NCBI GenBank assembly: GCA_016839665.1
Contig: JAEOTU010000035.1
Span: forward strand, 1 to 15,680
Length of the DNA stretch: 15,680 nt
Direction of reading: 5' to 3'
Source of the DNA: Candidatus Hodarchaeota archaeon
GTDB taxonomy: Archaea; Asgardarchaeota; Heimdallarchaeia; Hodarchaeales; Hodarchaeaceae
Part shown: positions 14,673-15,680 of the stretch, piece by piece
How the letters are laid out: the number at the start of each line of letters is the position of its first letter
How positions within the stretch are numbered: the first letter of the stretch is position 1
Position numbers and translations under genes: made by a program
Notes under the pieces: generated by a model
Seen by the model: only the letters and a program-made list of their open reading frames with translations
What the model was told of the DNA's origin: nothing
The model's database searches: none

Positions 14673-14706
14673 TTCGGATATTTTTGCTAGGATAATCATA
14701 TCCGGA
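14673..14706. repeat. Inverted repeat upstream of the TFB gene
   Basis: The arms TTCGGATAT (14673-14681) and ATATCCGGA (14698-14706) pair over 9 bp with one T-G wobble, around a 16-nt loop. The seven inner base pairs are perfect. It lies about 130 bp before the TATA-like element of the TFB gene. It could be a regulator site or a structured transcript end. Confidence 0.4.
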
Positions 14707-14833
14707 CATCAGTGAGAACCCTTGTTTTAAAAGAGAGAGCCAATCAAAAATTCATAATAATAGTAATGGTCACCGACTAAGGTGAATTTACTTCACTCTT
14801 CTATCAATAAACAAGCAACAGTGATTACGGAAG

Positions 14834-14842
14834 TTTTATCTA
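14834..14842 (+). promoter_or_regulatory. TATA-like element for the TFB gene
   Basis: TTTTATCTA lies about 45 bp before the ATG at 14885. Transcription would start near 14865, giving a leader of about 20 nt. There is no recognisable ribosome binding site before the ATG. Confidence 0.35.
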
Positions 14843-14884
14843 GATAGACATTAATAGTCTTTATTGGGATGTATCACGATTGTT

Positions 14885-15680
14885 ATGGTAAATAGGCATG
14901 ATGCAGGACGTCACAGAAAGTGTCCAGAATGTGGGGCATTAGATAATATTGTTTCTGATCCAAGATCTGGACAATGGATCTGTGCATGTTGTGGGGTGGT
15001 AGTTGATTCCTTGATGTTTGATCAAGGTCCTGAATGGAGGGCATATGATCATCAAGAGGAACAAGATCGCTCACGAGGAGGTTCACCTTTATCTTTACTA
15101 CAACCAGATTTTGGTATCAAAACTCAAATCGGTAAGTCCAGAAAAGATGGTAAAGGAAGAAAATTATCTTCAACAAAAAGACTCGTGTTCAACCGTTTGA
15201 CTAATGTAGACAACCACGCTCACGAAAGCGAAATCCGCAACCTACGAATTGCTTTACGTGAGCTTAAAAGACTTAGAAGTCAAATGGAATTACCGGACCG
15301 CACTGCGCAAATGGCCAGTTCATACTATCGTCAATGCTTAAAAAAGAACCTAATTCGAGGACGATCAATAGATGGTATGATTGCTGCAAGCTTGTATTTA
15401 GCGTGCCGGAAAACAATGATCCCTCTCACTTTGAAAGATGTTGCTACTAATGCGAATGTATCCTCTAAAGAGCTTGGACGCTGTGTTAGGACGATAGTTA
15501 GACATCTTCAAACAAAACCTGATTCAGGGAGACATGAGGCCTTGATTCATCGCCTTGGTGAAGAATTATCTCTTTCTATGCCTACCCGTATGACAGCAGT
15601 TAAAATCGTTAAAGAAACAAGGGAATTTGGAATTACTGTCGGAAAAAACCCAATGTCCATTGCAGCTGCCTGTTTATATA
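14885..15680 (+). CDS. tfb: Transcription initiation factor B (TFB/TFIIB), partial at the window end
   Basis: This general factor binds the TBP-DNA complex and recruits RNA polymerase at archaeal promoters. The reading frame is open from the ATG at 14885 to the window edge (265 codons), so the C terminus is missing. The N-terminal zinc ribbon has C13, C16, C33 and C36 (CPEC and CACC). The B-reader/linker part is clear as RGGSPLSLLQPDFGIKTQIG (64-83). The first cyclin repeat ends with the signature GRSIDGMIAASLYLACR (159-175). The second repeat begins near 215 and is cut off within its matching signature, GKNPMSIAAACLY (253-265). The family is usually 300-340 residues, so roughly 40-70 are probably outside the window. 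An in-frame TTG at 14864 is an alternative start, with a stop codon at 14855 just upstream. The gene is strong evidence that the host is an archaeon. Confidence 0.95.
   Translation, partial: MVNRHDAGRHRKCPECGALDNIVSDPRSGQWICACCGVVVDSLMFDQGPEWRAYDHQEEQDRSRGGSPLSLLQPDFGIKTQIGKSRKDGKGRKLSSTKRLVFNRLTNVDNHAHESEIRNLRIALRELKRLRSQMELPDRTAQMASSYYRQCLKKNLIRGRSIDGMIAASLYLACRKTMIPLTLKDVATNANVSSKELGRCVRTIVRHLQTKPDSGRHEALIHRLGEELSLSMPTRMTAVKIVKETREFGITVGKNPMSIAAACLY

Larger units (their letters stand above)
14564..14884. other. Non-coding stretch between lipA and TFB gene
   Basis: These 321 bp hold no convincing reading frame, tRNA or other recognised RNA gene. They include a T-run at 14599-14604 that may end the lipA transcript. 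They also include an imperfect inverted repeat at 14673-14706, a short inverted repeat GTGAA/TTCAC at 14782-14796, and a TATA-like element near 14834 for the TFB gene. The rest is unremarkable AT-rich sequence. Confidence 0.6.

Noticed and set aside
14564..14884. tRNA or box C/D small RNA gene in the gap before TFB
   Set aside because: I found no cloverleaf arms, no TTCRANNY-type T-loop, and no paired C (RTGATGA) and D (CTGA) boxes in suitable positions.
14883..15200. Short frames on either strand within the TFB gene (minus 14883-15086, plus 15018-15200)
   Set aside because: The TFB frame from 14885 has a zinc ribbon, B-reader and cyclin repeats, and is open to the window end. The others are overlaps by chance.

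Overview
This is about 15.7 kb of an AT-rich archaeal chromosome. The clearest archaeal marker is a transcription factor B (TFB/TFIIB) gene that runs off the right edge. A Ski2-like helicase of an archaeal type and poorly conserved T-rich gene ends agree with this. Ribosome binding sites are mixed: some genes have clear GGAG/GGGG-type sites and others have none. A possible roadblock/LC7-like protein, several long coiled-coil proteins and a very large N-sequon-rich surface protein would suit an Asgard archaeon. That finer placement is inference only, because no lineage-defining gene is present.

Layout, left to right. (1) A complete phosphomannomutase/phosphoglucomutase gene (+) is followed by a 62-residue two-helix membrane protein (+). 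(2) A convergent 870-residue superfamily 2 helicase (-) carries two cysteine clusters. (3) Divergent from it is a + strand pair of paralogous proteins, each a small CxxC/CPxC zinc knuckle followed by coiled coil. The two genes overlap by ATGA, and the second holds an eight-copy 24-bp tandem repeat coding for a charged helix. A TTG-started 133-residue protein resembling the LpdD-like family follows. (4) A 1059-residue secreted, membrane-anchored protein (-) has an N-terminal alpha/alpha-toroid-like region and a long beta-rich ectodomain. Its 3' end overlaps the preceding + gene tail to tail. (5) Divergent from it is a + strand pair: a small possible roadblock-like protein and a 417-residue coiled-coil protein, 8 bp apart. 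(6) An 805-residue multi-pass M48 (HtpX-like) metalloprotease (-) carries an extra membrane block and a large unassigned C-terminal region. (7) Divergent from it is lipoyl synthase LipA (+). (8) A 321-bp non-coding stretch with an imperfect inverted repeat leads to the partial TFB gene (+).

The genes do not form one obvious pathway. Sugar-phosphate supply for glycosylation (phosphohexomutase), a sequon-rich surface protein and a membrane protease could all serve the cell envelope, but that link is inference. Helicase and TFB are information processing, and LipA makes the lipoyl cofactor. The least explained parts are the duplicated zinc-knuckle coiled-coil pair with its recently expanded repeat, the toroid surface protein, the small protein plus coiled-coil pair, and the enlarged M48 protease. 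No rRNA, tRNA, CRISPR array, insertion sequence or integrase was seen.
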